From Actinomycetota bacterium (GTDB taxonomy: Bacteria > Actinomycetota > Thermoleophilia > Miltoncostaeales > Miltoncostaeaceae): a DNA stretch of 12,182 nt. Position numbers and translations under genes: made by a program. This document shows positions 6,442 through 12,182 of the stretch, piece after piece. Each line of letters opens with the position of its first letter. The first letter of the stretch is position 1. Location: assembly GCA_005800465.1 (NCBI GenBank), contig SYFI01000099.1, positions 1-12,182 on the forward strand, read 5' to 3'. The notes below the pieces were generated by a model. It was not told the origin of the DNA. It saw only the letters and a list, made by a program, of their open reading frames with translations, and ran no database searches.

Positions 6442-6801
6442 ATGCCTAATCTTCTTCTCGTAACCGTTTCCACCGACGAGGTCCTCAACAAAGAGGGCAA
6501 GGTCCGCTTCCCCGGCACTGATGCCGCGGTCGCAGCTCTCGCCGAGGCTGGCTGGACCGTGGAGGTCATTGACCCCATGTGGCCTGGCCCGCTTCGTCGT
6601 GTGGAGGAGGGTGGCGTCGACGCCGTCCTCGTCTCATGCTTCAAGGCCGTCCCGCGTTCGCGCGATGCAGCCTCAATGCTCTCCCGAATGGCGGAGGTCC
6701 CGGTGTTCACCGTGGGCGTCCTCCAGAAGGATGACGCGTTCCGCACGATGGCCCCCACGGTCGGCGTGCTCAGAAACGTCGGGGAACTTCCGCAGGACTA
6801 G
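6442..6801 (+). CDS. 119-aa protein of unknown function
   Basis: The protein starts MPNLLLVTVSTDEVLNKEGK and shows alternating strands and helices: LLLVTVS, then TDAAVAALAEAGWTVEVIDP, VDAVLVSCFKAVPRSRDAA, and VPVFTVGVLQKDD. The pattern suggests a small Rossmann-like or flavodoxin-like alpha/beta fold, without a clear nucleotide-binding loop or catalytic motif. There is no signal peptide. No ribosome site precedes ATG 6442; a TACCCT hexamer ends 7 bases before it, fitting a leaderless transcript. A strong hairpin follows at 6825-6854. Divergent from the nitroreductase and possibly sharing its control region, it could be functionally linked to it, but nothing in the sequence proves this. Confidence 0.65.
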   Translation: MPNLLLVTVSTDEVLNKEGKVRFPGTDAAVAALAEAGWTVEVIDPMWPGPLRRVEEGGVDAVLVSCFKAVPRSRDAASMLSRMAEVPVFTVGVLQKDDAFRTMAPTVGVLRNVGELPQD

Positions 6802-6824
6802 CCCGCGCGGGGCCGAACATGGCC

Positions 6825-6854
6825 CGGTCGGCGGTCCATGGGGGCCGCCGACCG
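6825..6854 (+). terminator. hairpin after the 119-aa gene
   Basis: Perfect 10-base arms, CGGTCGGCGG (6825-6834) and CCGCCGACCG (6845-6854), extend inward by three more pairs (one G-T) to a 4-base loop. AATTTCCTTC follows, a poor T-tract. The position, 23 bases past the stop at 6801, suits a terminator. The loop contains ATG 6838, an in-frame possible start of the next gene, which argues against using that start. Confidence 0.5.
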
Positions 6855-6870
6855 AATTTCCTTCATCTCG

Positions 6871-7818
6871 ATGCGCGCCCGACTCGCCATCGCTGCTGCG
6901 GCCCTCATAGGGACCGCGGTCGCATCCCTCGCCCTCGCTGGCCCGGGGGCAGATCACGCACGCTCGCGAATCCGTGTGCTTGAGCAGCGTGTGATCAGTG
7001 CGGCTCAGGCGATCCCAGCCGCACGGCTTGCCGAGCAGAACGCCAACCGCAGGCTCTTTGCAGCACGTGATCGTCTCGCAAAAATTCAGCCCGAACTCGA
7101 CCGTCGAGCCGAAGCGCAGCGTGCGCGACAACTGGTACTGGCGGGTCGCCTGCGGGACATCTACCGATCGGCCGATCAGGATCCGCTCCTCGCCGTGCTG
7201 CTCTCGGGTGGCAACCTGACGGCTCTTGCGGCGAGTCAGGCCGACCAGGAGCGTCTGGCCCGTGAGGATGTCTCACTGGTGGAACGCCTGCGCGATGACC
7301 GCCGACAGGTTGCCCGACTTGTTGCAGCTCGCGCGCGCGACCTCGACAAGGAGGCGGCGGCGGCGTGGAATGCTGCGGCCCATCGCGCCAAGTTGATGAT
7401 GCTGCGCAACCAGCGCAGAGGAGCCCTCCGTCAGGCACGGCGCGAGTTCGCCCGCCTCCAAGCACGGGAAGACCGCGCAGACGCCCGCGCGGCCCGACGA
7501 GATGCTGCCCCCATCGCCCAAGGCGCCTCCAGCTCCGGCACACCGGCAAATGGCAAGTGGCCCCCGGTCCAAGGTGGTCCGTCGAAGGCAGTGCTCAACA
7601 AAATCGCCCAGTGCGAGTCGGGAGGCAACCCACGCTCAATCGGCGGCGGCGGTTCATTCCGCGGCAAGTACCAATTCATGACCTCCACCTGGGAGGCAGT
7701 GGGAGGTCAGGGGGACCCAGCGGCCGCGTCAGAATCGGAACAGGACTACCGAGCAGCACTGCTATTTGAGCGGGCAGGCGCAGGCCAGTGGCCAGTATGC
7801 GCCGCCTTCGCCAACTAA
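6871..7818 (+). CDS. secreted coiled-coil protein with C-terminal Rpf-like transglycosylase domain
   Basis: A 315-aa exported cell-wall enzyme. From ATG 6871 a signal peptide, MRARLAIAAAALIGTAVASL, runs to about residue 24. About residues 25-210 are a long Arg/Ala/Gln-rich coiled coil like the N-terminal regions of PcsB/RipA-type hydrolases. A Ser/Gly/Pro linker follows, then the Rpf/transglycosylase domain from about 234 to the end. CESGGNP places the catalytic Glu at 249; GKYQFMTSTWEAVGG and the late Cys in QWPVC complete the fold, with Cys248 and Cys310 a likely disulfide. Rpf domains cleave glycan strands of peptidoglycan in growth and resuscitation; the coiled coil usually controls such activity. 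ATG 6838 would add 11 residues but lies in the loop of a terminator-like hairpin, so 6871 is preferred. No ribosome site is seen for either. It converges on mutS2. Confidence 0.82.
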   Translation: MRARLAIAAAALIGTAVASLALAGPGADHARSRIRVLEQRVISAAQAIPAARLAEQNANRRLFAARDRLAKIQPELDRRAEAQRARQLVLAGRLRDIYRSADQDPLLAVLLSGGNLTALAASQADQERLAREDVSLVERLRDDRRQVARLVAARARDLDKEAAAAWNAAAHRAKLMMLRNQRRGALRQARREFARLQAREDRADARAARRDAAPIAQGASSSGTPANGKWPPVQGGPSKAVLNKIAQCESGGNPRSIGGGGSFRGKYQFMTSTWEAVGGQGDPAAASESEQDYRAALLFERAGAGQWPVCAAFAN

Positions 7819-7842
7819 CCCATCCCACCCCCGGCTGACAGG

Positions 7843-7860
7843 CACCCTGTCCACAGGGTG
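7843..7860. terminator. short hairpin after the Rpf-like gene
   Basis: Arms CACCCTG (7843-7849) and CAGGGTG (7854-7860) surround a 4-base loop in the spacer between the convergent Rpf-like gene and mutS2. It shares the CACCCTGTGGA motif with the larger hairpin at 7956-7996. Being palindromic it could act in either direction; no T-tract follows on either strand. Confidence 0.4.
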
Positions 7861-7871
7861 GGGTGTGACGC

Positions 7872-7955
7872 GAGCGTTAAGAACGTTGCAGGGTCGTGAC
7901 CTTCGCTTACACGGGCCAGTTGGCGCGCCCTCACCCGCGGATAGCCAGCGATATC
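7872..7955 (-). pseudogene. decayed copy of the last 28 codons of mutS2
   Basis: The minus strand translates as DIAGYPRVRARQLARVSEGH then DPATFLTL. Aligned without gaps to the true MutS2 C-terminus (ELAAHPLVKGRDLAPASEGG then DGATIATL, 8008-8091), 14 of 28 residues are identical by eye and several others are conservative. The stop codon position reads GCG instead of TAG, and the sequence beyond it matches again (TCACACCCCACCCTGTGGA). No start or other part of the gene is present, so it is a non-coding relic 52 bp downstream of the intact stop. Confidence 0.8.
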
Positions 7956-7996
7956 CACCCTGTGGACAAGGTGCCTGTCACCTTTTCCACAGGGTG
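7956..7996. terminator. 18-bp hairpin just downstream of mutS2
   Basis: Arms CACCCTGTGGACAAGGTG (7956-7973) and CACCTTTTCCACAGGGTG (7979-7996) pair with one mismatch around a 5-base loop. It begins 8 bases after the mutS2 stop on the minus strand. The stem is strong but has no T-run, so it may terminate weakly or protect the 3' end of the mRNA. Its arms contain TTGTCCACA and TTTTCCACA, which look like DnaA boxes; see findings. Confidence 0.6.
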
Positions 7997-8004
7997 GGGT
8001 GTGA

Positions 8005-10356
8005 CTAGAGCGTTGCGATTGTTGCGCCGTCGCCACCCTCACTTGCCGGGGCCAGGTCTCTCCCCTTCACGAGTGGATGGGCTGCGAGCTCCTCGTTGAT
8101 GACCTCACGCAGTGCACCGGTGCCGCGGCCATGGATCACACGCACTCGGTCAAGACCGGCCTGGGCTGCCATATCGATGTGATCACGCACCATGCGTCTG
8201 GCGGGCTCGGCGCGCTGGCCCCGCACGTCGACATCTGGGGTGATGGCATCGAACACCGGTCGGGCCTCGGCCCTGGGCGGTGGTGCGGCCGTGGCGGCCG
8301 GGGTGCGATCTGGCGCGAGGCGGGCCAACGGCACTCGAATCCTCGCTGAGGGGCCCTGCAGCTCGGCCTCGTCGCCCTCGATTGAGATGACCACGCCCCG
8401 GACTCCAAGGACGACGTCGACGGCGTGCTCACCCACCTCTGGGGGGCGTTCAGGCGCCACTGGCTGCGCGAGCCCATGCAGGCGCTCTCCCGCGCGGCGT
8501 GAGGCGTCGTCGGCGGCGCCCAGGCGGCGATCCCGGTCCTTCTGCTGGTCACCCGACCGCCGATCGCGGTCTTCAATCTTCCGGCCTGCTGAAATCTCGC
8601 TGCGCAATACTCCGAGATCCCGGCGCAGCTCGGCCAGCTCCATCTCGGCCTCTGCACGCATCCGTGCGCGTTCCTCGTCGGCCTTCGTGCGCAGTTTCTC
8701 CCGCTCGCGTTCGGCGTCGCGTCGCTCGCGCTCCGCGCTGACCCTGGCGTCGGCAGCGGCTGCACGGTCACGCTCGGCTTCTGATCGTGCCCGCTCCGCA
8801 TCCTCCGTCAAGCCCATCAGCGCGCTGCGCTCAGGCCCCATGGCCGCTCGGGCGCGGTCGAGCACCGCTGCCGGCATACCAAGGCGCTCAGCGATGCCGA
8901 TGGCGTGCGAACCGCCGGGCTCTCCGATGATGAGACGATAGGTAGGCGCCAGCGAGTCGGGGTCAAGCCCGACGGCGGCGTTGGCGGCCCCCTCGGTGCT
9001 GACCGCCCAGGACTTGACCTCAGGAGAATGCGTGGTCGCCAGCACCAGCGCACCGCGCCCGAGCAGTTCCTCGAGCACCGCCTGCGCGATGGCTGTGCCC
9101 TCGGCGGGGTCGGTACCGGCGCCCACCTCGTCAAGCAGCACCAGTGATCTCGGCCCGGCATCGTTGAGCACGCCAATGAGCGTGCGCACATGGGCCGAGA
9201 ATGTGGACAGGCTTTCGCTGATGGACTGGTCATCGCCGATATCCGCCACGACGGCGTCGAACACCGGCAGGCGCACACGGGCAGCCGGCGGCTGCAGGCC
9301 GCACTGATGAAGCATGGCGAACAGCCCGAGGGTCTTGAGCGACACCGTCTTGCCACCGGTGTTCGGGCCACTCACCACCAGCGCTCGGATATCGGCCAGA
9401 TCCAGGTCGATGGGCACGGCCGTCGCGGGGTCGAGCAACGGATGCCGGGCGGATACCAGCAGCGGGTCGCCGTCCTCCACCGGTGTTCCCCGCCACGCAC
9501 GCGACAACGATGCGCGGGCCAGACACAGATCGATCTCGCTGAGAGCCCCGGTGGCCTCGTCAAGCAGATCGGCGTTGTCTTCGACCAGTTGAGTGAGCTG
9601 CCCCAGCACGATGCCGAGCTCTTCGCGCTCGCGCGCGACGGCCTCCCGCACCCGGTTGCTGGCCTCCACCACCGCAAGCGGCTCGACAAACAGGGTGCCA
9701 CCGGAGTCCGAGGTGTCGTGCACGATTCCGGGGACCGACGAGCGCGATGAGGCCTTGACGGCCAGCACTGGTCGGCCACCGCGCTCGGTGATGAACCCCT
9801 CCTGCAGGTGCGGCTTGGCCGCGGTGGCCACCTCGCGAAGCGCCTCCTGAGCCTGCCGACGCAGTTCGCTGATGTCACGCCGCGCACGGGCGAGGCCAGA
9901 CGATGCATCGTCACGGATTCCGCCACGGCCATCGAGACACGTCTCCAACCGGGCGGTAACACGCTGGAGCGCACCGGTGGTGATGCGATCCGCCGCCTCA
10001 GCCAGGATCGGCGCCTCCTCGGCACGCTCATCGATGGCAGCGCGCATCTCACCCGCCACCTCGGCGGTGGCGCGGATGCGCTCAAGCGCCGTGGGCTCCA
10101 GACGCGAGCCGCGACGCGCATCCTCCACATCGTCCGTGATGTCGTGTGCCCCACCCGGGCCTGAGAGTCCCTGCTCCCACAGATACACCGACTCCGCAGT
10201 GACATCGCGCAGCGCGGCCACGCGCCGCGGGTCGGTCGCGGGCTCCAGTGCACGCGCCAGCGCCGCGCCGCCCTCAAAGGCGGCCATGCCGGCCAGGCGA
10301 TCGCGCACCGTGGTGAGCTCGAGCAGTTCGATGGTGTGTTGATCCACGAAGTACAT
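8005..10356 (-). CDS. mutS2: endonuclease MutS2 (MutS-family ATPase with Smr domain)
   Basis: A cytoplasmic MutS-like ATPase that suppresses recombination and, in some bacteria, rescues collided ribosomes. Numbered from ATG 10356 (783 aa): an N-terminal core and lever region, the clamp-linked PGIVHDTSDSGGTLFVEP (219-236), Walker A GPNTGGKT (330-337), the signature stretch DDQSISESLSTFSAHV, Walker B LLDEVGAGTDP around 407-417, and ATTHSPEVKSWA. An Arg/Glu-rich coiled coil spans roughly 520-615. A C-terminal Smr nuclease domain has DVRG (710-713) and HGRGTGALR (742-750). The length is that of the family and all key motifs are present. It lacks the mismatch-recognition domain of MutS, as expected. 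The start is set by MYFVDQHTIELLEL with AAGG upstream; upstream in-frame starts would run into the divergent PPOX gene. Downstream is a decayed copy of its own tail. Confidence 0.95.
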   Translation of the reverse strand: MYFVDQHTIELLELTTVRDRLAGMAAFEGGAALARALEPATDPRRVAALRDVTAESVYLWEQGLSGPGGAHDITDDVEDARRGSRLEPTALERIRATAEVAGEMRAAIDERAEEAPILAEAADRITTGALQRVTARLETCLDGRGGIRDDASSGLARARRDISELRRQAQEALREVATAAKPHLQEGFITERGGRPVLAVKASSRSSVPGIVHDTSDSGGTLFVEPLAVVEASNRVREAVAREREELGIVLGQLTQLVEDNADLLDEATGALSEIDLCLARASLSRAWRGTPVEDGDPLLVSARHPLLDPATAVPIDLDLADIRALVVSGPNTGGKTVSLKTLGLFAMLHQCGLQPPAARVRLPVFDAVVADIGDDQSISESLSTFSAHVRTLIGVLNDAGPRSLVLLDEVGAGTDPAEGTAIAQAVLEELLGRGALVLATTHSPEVKSWAVSTEGAANAAVGLDPDSLAPTYRLIIGEPGGSHAIGIAERLGMPAAVLDRARAAMGPERSALMGLTEDAERARSEAERDRAAAADARVSAERERRDAEREREKLRTKADEERARMRAEAEMELAELRRDLGVLRSEISAGRKIEDRDRRSGDQQKDRDRRLGAADDASRRAGERLHGLAQPVAPERPPEVGEHAVDVVLGVRGVVISIEGDEAELQGPSARIRVPLARLAPDRTPAATAAPPPRAEARPVFDAITPDVDVRGQRAEPARRMVRDHIDMAAQAGLDRVRVIHGRGTGALREVINEELAAHPLVKGRDLAPASEGGDGATIATL

Positions 10357-10390
10357 GGTGCCTTGTCGCGGGGCCTGATAGGAAACCAGC

Positions 10391-10834
10391 ATGCCAAAGA
10401 CTCCGATTCCCGAATCTGTCGCCCGCTTCCTCGATGCCCCCAACCTGTGCGTGATGGCAGTGCTCCGACCCAATGGGTCGCCGCACACCACCGCCATCTG
10501 GTACCGCTGGTTGGGTGACGACCGCGTGCTGGTGAACATGGATGACATCCGCCCGCGTCTCGAATGGCTGCGACGCGACGATCGCGTGGCCTTCACCTGC
10601 ATTGACCCCACCAGCTTCTACCGACAGGTGAGCCTCATGGGTGTCGTGGAGGAGATGTACGAGGACGTCGACCGCACCGATATCGATGCCCTCAGTCAGT
10701 TGTACGCGGGCAAGCCGTACCCGCGCACGGCGCACCCCCGCATCTCCGTGCGCATTCGCGTGGACCGCTGGCATGGCTGGGACCGCGATCCCAATGAGGC
10801 AGAGAACCCCGACCGACCCCGTCTCCCCGTCTAG
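10391..10834 (+). CDS. PPOX-class flavin/F420-dependent oxidoreductase-like protein
   Basis: A 147-aa split-barrel protein of the pyridoxamine-5'-phosphate oxidase-like superfamily, whose members bind FMN or F420 and reduce or oxidise small molecules. It begins MPKTPIPESVARFLDAPNLC, with AGGAAA six bases before ATG 10391. Family features are VLRPNGSPHTTAIWYRW (the barrel strand pair), RPRLEWLRRDDRVAF (cofactor-phosphate region), the YRQVSLMGVVEE strand, ALSQLYAGKPYP, and the C-terminal RIRVDRWHGWD. These fit the group often annotated as TIGR03618-type F420-dependent enzymes, but cofactor choice cannot be settled by eye. It is divergent from mutS2 with only 34 bp between starts, so both promoters must overlap. 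The gene appears intact; its stop is TAG at 10832-10834. Confidence 0.75.
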   Translation: MPKTPIPESVARFLDAPNLCVMAVLRPNGSPHTTAIWYRWLGDDRVLVNMDDIRPRLEWLRRDDRVAFTCIDPTSFYRQVSLMGVVEEMYEDVDRTDIDALSQLYAGKPYPRTAHPRISVRIRVDRWHGWDRDPNEAENPDRPRLPV

Positions 10835-10903
10835 TTCCACGACATCGTCACCTCGCGTCGACGGACCCCCGTACGGGCAAACGGGCACTGATAACAGCGC
10901 GTA

Positions 10904-10931
10904 TTTACCCATGCTGCCTGTGGGGTAAGGT
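10904..10931 (+). promoter_or_regulatory. promoter of the short-chain dehydrogenase gene
   Basis: TTTACC (10904-10909) and TAAGGT (10926-10931) are separated by 16 bases. TAAGGT is a common -10 form in high-GC actinobacteria. Six bases separate it from ATG 10938, so transcription would begin at or next to the start codon, giving a leaderless mRNA; no ribosome site is present. Confidence 0.6.
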
Positions 10932-10937
10932 CGCGTC

Positions 10938-11813
10938 ATGAGTTCACGCACTGTTCTAATCACCGGGGCATCCAGCGGCATCGGACGCGACGCAGCGATG
11001 CACCTCAACGCCGAGGGCTACGTCGTCATTGGCACGGTTCGGAGACCAGCCGACGGCGACGCCCTCATCAGCGACGCGGCGCACCCCGACCGGATGCATG
11101 CCGTGCAGTGCGACGTCACATCAAACGCTGACGTCGCGGCACTGGCCGAACACGTGCAGACCCTTGTGGGAGAGGAGGGCCTGCACGCGGTGTTCAGCAA
11201 CGCGGGAGTGGCGAACATGTCGGGACCGGTCTCGGCCGAGGATTGCCCGGTCGAAACCCTCGAACGTCTCATCTCAATCAACTACCTGGGATCAGTGCGC
11301 GTGATTCAGGCGCACCTGCCGCTCCTTCGCGCGTCACACGGCACTCTCGTGATCAACTCAGCGCTCATGGCGCGGACCGTGCTCCCGTAGAACGGCGGCT
11401 ACGCCCCGTCCAAGGCGGCCCTCGAGGCCTGGGCCGACCAACTGCGCCGCGAGATCCGCCCGTACGGAGTGCGCGTGGTGTGCATCCGGGCAGCCGCAAT
11501 CGCAACGCCCCTCGAGGCCAAACAAGACGCATCAACGGTGCCGGATACCGGTGCGTATCCCGAGCAGCGCGCATATATCGAAGGGGGCCTCACGCTCATG
11601 CACCGCGAATCGGCCAAGGCCCACGTGCAACCACGCCGATTCTCCGAGTTGGTGCAGAAGGTCATCGAGCGACGCCGACCACCGCTCAAGCCGATCGTGG
11701 GCGGGATGGCACGGCCCATCTGGCTTGTGGGCGGCATGCCGGAGCGCCTGCAGGATGCCGTGATCGCCCGCCTTGTTCGCCGCATGACCAAGGCCGGAAC
11801 CGCCGGCAACTGA
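10938..11813 (+). pseudogene. short-chain dehydrogenase/reductase interrupted by an in-frame TAG
   Basis: An NAD(P)-dependent classical SDR. The nucleotide motif TGASSGIG is at residues 9-16, NAG at 88-90, the helix-alpha4 Asn in SINYLG at 115, and the catalytic Ser141 in VINSALMA. A TAG at 11388-11390 (codon 151) ends the first part after TVLP. The same frame then continues NGGYAPSKAALEAWADQLRR, giving the active-site Tyr155 and Lys159 (YxxxK), and runs to TGA at 11811-11813 for a total of 290 amino acids plus the TAG. The full length is normal for an SDR and the frame is not shifted, so one point change (for example Gln CAG to TAG) explains the break. The 150-aa product lacks Tyr and Lys and should be inactive. 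A clear promoter suggests recent loss or a sequence error. The substrate is unknown; the C-terminal region resembles retinol-dehydrogenase-like SDRs. Confidence 0.85.
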
Positions 11814-11995
11814 CCCGCCGCCAACCCGACCAATGCAGGAAATCGGGCCTTGCGCACTAACGTGGATATGTCGATCGGTATCACGCCGGTCGAGAGGTCC
11901 GCTTCCTTGGGTCCCGCCACACGGCGGTTCGGGTGAGCAGTACCTCCCGAATCGCGTCCGCCCCATGCGGCCGGCGCACCCACAGGAGCAATGCA

Positions 11996-12182
11996 TTGTC
12001 ACAGCAGTCTTTCGCCGATCTCGGCGTTTCGAGCGCGGTTGCCCGCGCCCTTGAAGACCGCGGATTCACCGCGCCCTTCGCCATCCAGACCAAGGTGATC
12101 GGCGACGTGCTCGCCGGTCGCGACGTGCTGGCCAAGTCGCCCACCGGATCGGGCAAGACACTCGCCTTCATGGTGCCGGTCA
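11996..12182 (+). CDS. DEAD-box RNA helicase, N-terminal part (runs off the window)
   Basis: An ATP-dependent RNA helicase that remodels RNA in the cytoplasm; only 62 codons are present. The start is a TTG at 11996 with AGGAG seven bases upstream, the best ribosome site spacing in the window; nearby ATGs are in other frames. The protein begins LSQQSFADLGVSSAVARALE. Phe6 and Gln31 form the Q motif (FTAPFAIQ), and SPTGSGKT (48-55) is motif I, the Walker A loop. The DEAD motif itself lies outside the window. The 182 bases between the dehydrogenase stop and this start hold no gene; I see no convincing promoter or hairpin there, so the leader may be long. It could be a RhlE/DeaD-type helicase, but subfamily cannot be told. 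Confidence 0.88.
   Translation, partial: MSQQSFADLGVSSAVARALEDRGFTAPFAIQTKVIGDVLAGRDVLAKSPTGSGKTLAFMVPV

Larger units (their letters stand above)
7850..8005. repeat. 20-bp direct repeats flanking the mutS2 tail remnant
   Basis: TCCACAGGGTGGGGTGTGAC occurs at 7850-7869 and again, identically, at 7986-8005, where its last base is part of the mutS2 stop codon. The period is 136 bp. Similarity continues past the exact repeat into the mutS2 coding end (GAGCGTT..GA..GTTGC), so the repeats mark a duplicated or shared gene terminus plus its hairpin rather than a mobile element. Confidence 0.8.

Noticed and set aside
7836..8005. The DnaA-box-like sequences as a replication origin
   Set aside because: The neighbours are mutS2 and an Rpf-like gene, not dnaA/dnaN/gyrB, there is no AT-rich unwinding region, and the boxes are arms of hairpins that explain them more simply.
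7850..8005. The 20-bp direct repeats as target-site duplications or a CRISPR-like array
   Set aside because: Only two copies exist, they are part of a longer mutS2-tail duplication, and nothing between them resembles a mobile element or spacers.
10357..10611. An 85-residue N-terminal extension of MutS2
   Set aside because: It overlaps the divergent PPOX gene, lacks family similarity, and the family N-terminus begins at the ATG at 10356.
2348..11390. Reassignment of TAA/TAG to Gln, or programmed readthrough
   Set aside because: TAA and TAG end several intact genes here (birA, mutS2, the nitroreductase, the Rpf-like gene), and I see no recoding structure at either premature stop.

Overview
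The window is GC-rich, gene-dense chromosomal DNA of housekeeping type. High GC, frequent promoters placed so close to the start codon that transcripts would be leaderless, an Rpf-like muralytic domain and a PPOX/F420-type oxidoreductase point to Actinomycetota. An intact mutS2 and the coiled-coil plus Rpf-like architecture fit a deep-branching class (Thermoleophilia-like) better than mycobacteria or streptomycetes. That placement is inference, not measured.

Layout. The left end (minus strand) holds the N-terminus of malate synthase A and, upstream of it, a zinc-dependent alcohol dehydrogenase. A divergent class I glutamine amidotransferase follows on the plus strand. Positions 2168-4679 are a partly repeated block, all minus strand: a full birA, a small lipoprotein gene, then a decayed piece of the 3' end of a second birA, then a second, related lipoprotein gene broken by an in-frame TAA. 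Next come tRNA-Arg(TCT), a 95-aa protein of unknown function and a long nitroreductase-family protein with a clear terminator. On the plus strand, after a palindrome-bearing divergent intergenic region, lie a 119-aa unknown protein and a secreted coiled-coil protein with a C-terminal Rpf/transglycosylase domain. A 186-bp convergent spacer holds strong hairpins and a decayed copy of the mutS2 3' end, followed by mutS2 itself (minus). The right end (plus) carries a PPOX-family flavoprotein, a short-chain dehydrogenase broken by an in-frame TAG just before its active-site Tyr, and the start of a DEAD-box helicase.

The genes do not form one pathway; most are single-gene units. The most notable pattern is that two unrelated genes, birA and mutS2, each have a diverged, decayed copy of their own 3' end directly downstream in the same orientation. 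This suggests either old tandem duplication or gene replacement by a diverged allele that left the tail of the resident gene behind. Two genes also carry single in-frame stop codons with good coding sequence on both sides. I see no CRISPR array, transposon, phage module or recognisable new defence system.
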